A stretch of 64,000 bases of DNA, from the NCBI RefSeq assembly GCF_014647035.1, contig NZ_BMOK01000005.1, forward strand, positions 124,001-188,000, read 5' to 3'. The notes beneath the pieces are model-generated. The model was not told where the DNA came from. It saw nothing but the letters and a program-made list of their open reading frames with translations, and searched no databases. The position numbers were made by a program, and so were the translations under genes. Shown piece by piece: positions 62,436-64,000 of the stretch. Every line of letters starts with the position of its first letter. Within the stretch, counting starts at the first letter, position 1. The stretch is from Sporolactobacillus putidus. GTDB taxonomy: Bacteria; Bacillota; Bacilli; Bacillales; Sporolactobacillaceae.

Positions 62436-63773
62436 TCAAGGCCGGATTCCTGTCCGTCTGAGCAGCCTTTTGATAGCGGCGTCGGCATCATGCAGTACCA
62501 GCTTCTCATCAATTGTTTTCATTTGCCGGTCTTCCATGACGATTCGTCCGTTGATGATCGTCGTTTCGACGTCGGTGCTGATAGCGGAATACACGATTCT
62601 TGAGACCGGATCGACATCAAAAGACGGGGAGCTGTGAAACTGATTCAGATTCAGGATGGCAAGATCCGCTTTCTTGCCTGCTTCCAGGCTCCCGATCTCT
62701 TTTTCCATGCCGACGGCCCGAGCCCCATCGATGGTCGCCATACGGAAGACGCGGCGTGCGTCCATTGCCGTCGGGCCGTTTGCCGGTTTGTGGATCAGGG
62801 CGGCGAGACGCATTTCATTGAACATATCGAGGTTGTTGTTGCACGGGGCACCGTCCGCGCCAAGTCCCGGATTGATGCCCATTTTCAGCATATGCGGCAC
62901 ATCGGCGATTCCGGAGGCAAGTTTCAGGTTGGATCCAGGGCAGTGGCTGACGTGGACCCCGCGCCTGAGGATGATCTCTTTCTCTTCGTCACTGAGCCAG
63001 ATGCAGTGAGCAAGGATCAGACGCTTGCCGGCAAGGCCGATATGATCCAGGTAGACAATGTTGCGCATTCCGGTGTCTCTTTCAACAATCGCGATTTCCC
63101 CGCGGTTTTCCGAGGCGTGCGTATGCACGAAGACATTATATTGTTCGGCAAGATTCCGTACCTGGATGAGCAGCTGTTCGGTGCATGAGATGACAAAGCG
63201 GGGAGCGAAGGCATAGCGGATTCGTCCGCCGTCGTGCCCGTTCCATTTCTCTAGGAGGTCGACGCTTTCCTGCACGGAATCCGCGGTTTTTTCCTGCAGT
63301 CCAGCCGGTACATCTTCGCCTTTATCCATCATTACTTTTCCAGACAGGGCGCGAATGCCGCTTTTCGCGATCGCTTCAAACGCTTCGTTTGTATGATGGA
63401 CGGTTTCCATATCGACTATGGTTGTCGAACCGCCGGCGATCAGTTCCCCGATGCCGAGTATGGCAGACGTATAGATCGATTCCTCATCGTGGGCCGCTTC
63501 AAGCGGCCAGATCCGTTTTCTTAGCCAGTCCATCAATTCCAGGTCGTCCGCTTTGCCGCGGAAGAGGGTCTGACAGAGATGAATGTGTGTCTGGATAAAA
63601 CCGGGAATCACCGTCCGCCCGGCGGCGTTAATCACGCGTTCCGCCTCCCCTGCTTCAACCGGCGGGCCGACGGACACAATTCTGTCCCCCTCAATCAGTA
63701 AGTCGCCGTGGACAATATCCTCATCCGGGTTCATGGTAATGATCTCCGCATTTTTAATCAGTAATTTTTTCAA
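62436..63773 (-). CDS. Amidohydrolase, TRZ/ATZ-type purine (deoxyadenosine/SAH/guanine-like) deaminase
   Basis: 445 residues. Metal ligands: His63 and His65 (PGFIQTHIHLCQT), His in VFVHTHASENRG, His in RLILAHCIWLSDEE, and Asp in GLGADGAPCNNNLDMF. HASE and GADG motifs are typical of the SAH/MTA/5'-deoxyadenosine deaminase and chlorohydrolase group. Deaminates a purine ring. The guanine-type riboswitch upstream suggests a purine substrate linked to guanine, so guanine deaminase activity deserves thought. The usual automatic name would be 5'-deoxyadenosine deaminase. Confidence 0.82.
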   Translation of the reverse strand: MKKLLIKNAEIITMNPDEDIVHGDLLIEGDRIVSVGPPVEAGEAERVINAAGRTVIPGFIQTHIHLCQTLFRGKADDLELMDWLRKRIWPLEAAHDEESIYTSAILGIGELIAGGSTTIVDMETVHHTNEAFEAIAKSGIRALSGKVMMDKGEDVPAGLQEKTADSVQESVDLLEKWNGHDGGRIRYAFAPRFVISCTEQLLIQVRNLAEQYNVFVHTHASENRGEIAIVERDTGMRNIVYLDHIGLAGKRLILAHCIWLSDEEKEIILRRGVHVSHCPGSNLKLASGIADVPHMLKMGINPGLGADGAPCNNNLDMFNEMRLAALIHKPANGPTAMDARRVFRMATIDGARAVGMEKEIGSLEAGKKADLAILNLNQFHSSPSFDVDPVSRIVYSAISTDVETTIINGRIVMEDRQMKTIDEKLVLHDADAAIKRLLRRTGIRP

Positions 63774-63806
63774 TCCTGCTCACCTCTGAAGAGATAATGA
63801 TAGAAT

Positions 63807-63909
63807 AAAAAAGAGGCTACGAAAAATATGCAAGCATATTTTTCGTAGCCGGGAATTTCCGGTTCCTCGGTAGAGACCCTTAAACCGTATTATTAAGGAT
63901 ATACGAAAA
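63807..63909 (-). promoter_or_regulatory. Purine riboswitch (C74, guanine type) with overlapping terminator
   Basis: Aptamer 63840-63909: P1 ttttcgta/tacgaaaa, J1/2 tat, P2 ccttaa/ttaagg with loop atacgg, J2/3 gtctctacc, P3 with loop ccggaaa, then J3/1 g-c-t, where C is the specificity base of guanine binders. Terminator 63807-63850: ggctacgaaaaatatg / catatttttcgtagcc, 16 perfect pairs, six T. Its 5' arm contains the 3' strand of P1, so ligand binding should prevent termination. Confidence 0.88.
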
Positions 63910-63935
63910 CAGAAAGGATGAAGTTTACAGGGATA

Positions 63936-63964
63936 ATAATATACAACTGTGAAGAAAACGTCAA
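63936..63964 (-). promoter_or_regulatory. Promoter of the riboswitch-controlled gene
   Basis: On the - strand: TTGACG, 17 nt, TATTAT, about 25 nt before the aptamer. Just upstream lies the inverted repeat tgtcag/ctgaca (63970-63988), either a small operator or the end of the neighbouring unit. Confidence 0.75.
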
Positions 63965-64000
63965 ATGAAATGTCAGATAAACTGACATAATTAATTTGTT

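Overview
The window looks like chromosomal DNA of an endospore-forming, mid-GC Bacillota (Bacillales; gene content fits Sporolactobacillus or a near relative). The genus is inferred from gene content only. Supporting features are a type VIIb secretion locus of the Bacillus/Staphylococcus kind, a GerW/YtfJ-like sporulation protein, a short gamma-type SASP-like gene, S-box and purine riboswitches, gldA, ppaC and a nupNOPQ-type nucleoside importer. Most genes are on the + strand.

Layout. 1-5.6 kb: an AGE-family epimerase cut by the left edge, an Rrf2 regulator, an aldo/keto reductase, a DHA2 efflux pump and a YwaF-like membrane protein. 5.6-30.7 kb: a type VIIb secretion (T7SSb) island. It starts with esxA copy 1 behind a long structured leader. 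Next comes an LXG effector module: two small helical partner proteins, an LXG toxin with a glycine-zipper tail, two paralogous membrane proteins that are probably immunity proteins, and three small related proteins. A second, nearly identical esxA with the same kind of leader follows, then esaB-essB-essC-esaA and an essA-like gene, small WXG100-like partners, a frameshifted accessory gene, and a polymorphic toxin ending in a TNT-type NAD glycohydrolase domain with its probable immunity gene. The island ends in a graveyard and reservoir: an orphan toxin C-terminus behind about 400 bp copied from the main toxin gene, its probable immunity gene, a truncated IS1380-family transposase, a frameshifted SUKH immunity gene, a TnpB relic, and a third decayed toxin copy.

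30.7-41.5 kb: pncA and niaP (niacin salvage), MazG-like and nucleoside hydrolase genes, a GerW-like gene, a Lin0512-family gene, the nupNOPQ-type importer and a phosphatase. 41.5-49.4 kb: tRNA-Gly(CCC), an ACT/PFL pair, the SASP-like gene, an FMN reductase, a polyphosphate cluster (PPK2, Ppx, and a PPK1 lacking its catalytic half), and galE. 49.4-52.3 kb: SAM riboswitch and metQ-metN-metI. 52.3-64 kb: an XRE regulator with a membrane partner, psiE, gldA, ppaC, a nitroreductase, a HELGH membrane protein, a lactonase, a DUF1450 gene, a SufR-like regulator, sodA, and an amidohydrolase behind a purine riboswitch.

The signals most worth following are these: (i) a guanine-type (C74) purine riboswitch wired as an ON switch in front of a deaminase-like gene; (ii) covarying hairpins in the duplicated esxA leaders; (iii) the toxin C-terminus reservoir with a shared recombination block and an unrecognised toxin/immunity pair; (iv) an AAAAAAC slippery site joining two halves of a T7SS accessory gene; (v) three intergenic arrays of degenerate units with a period of about 20 nt, each with its own word.
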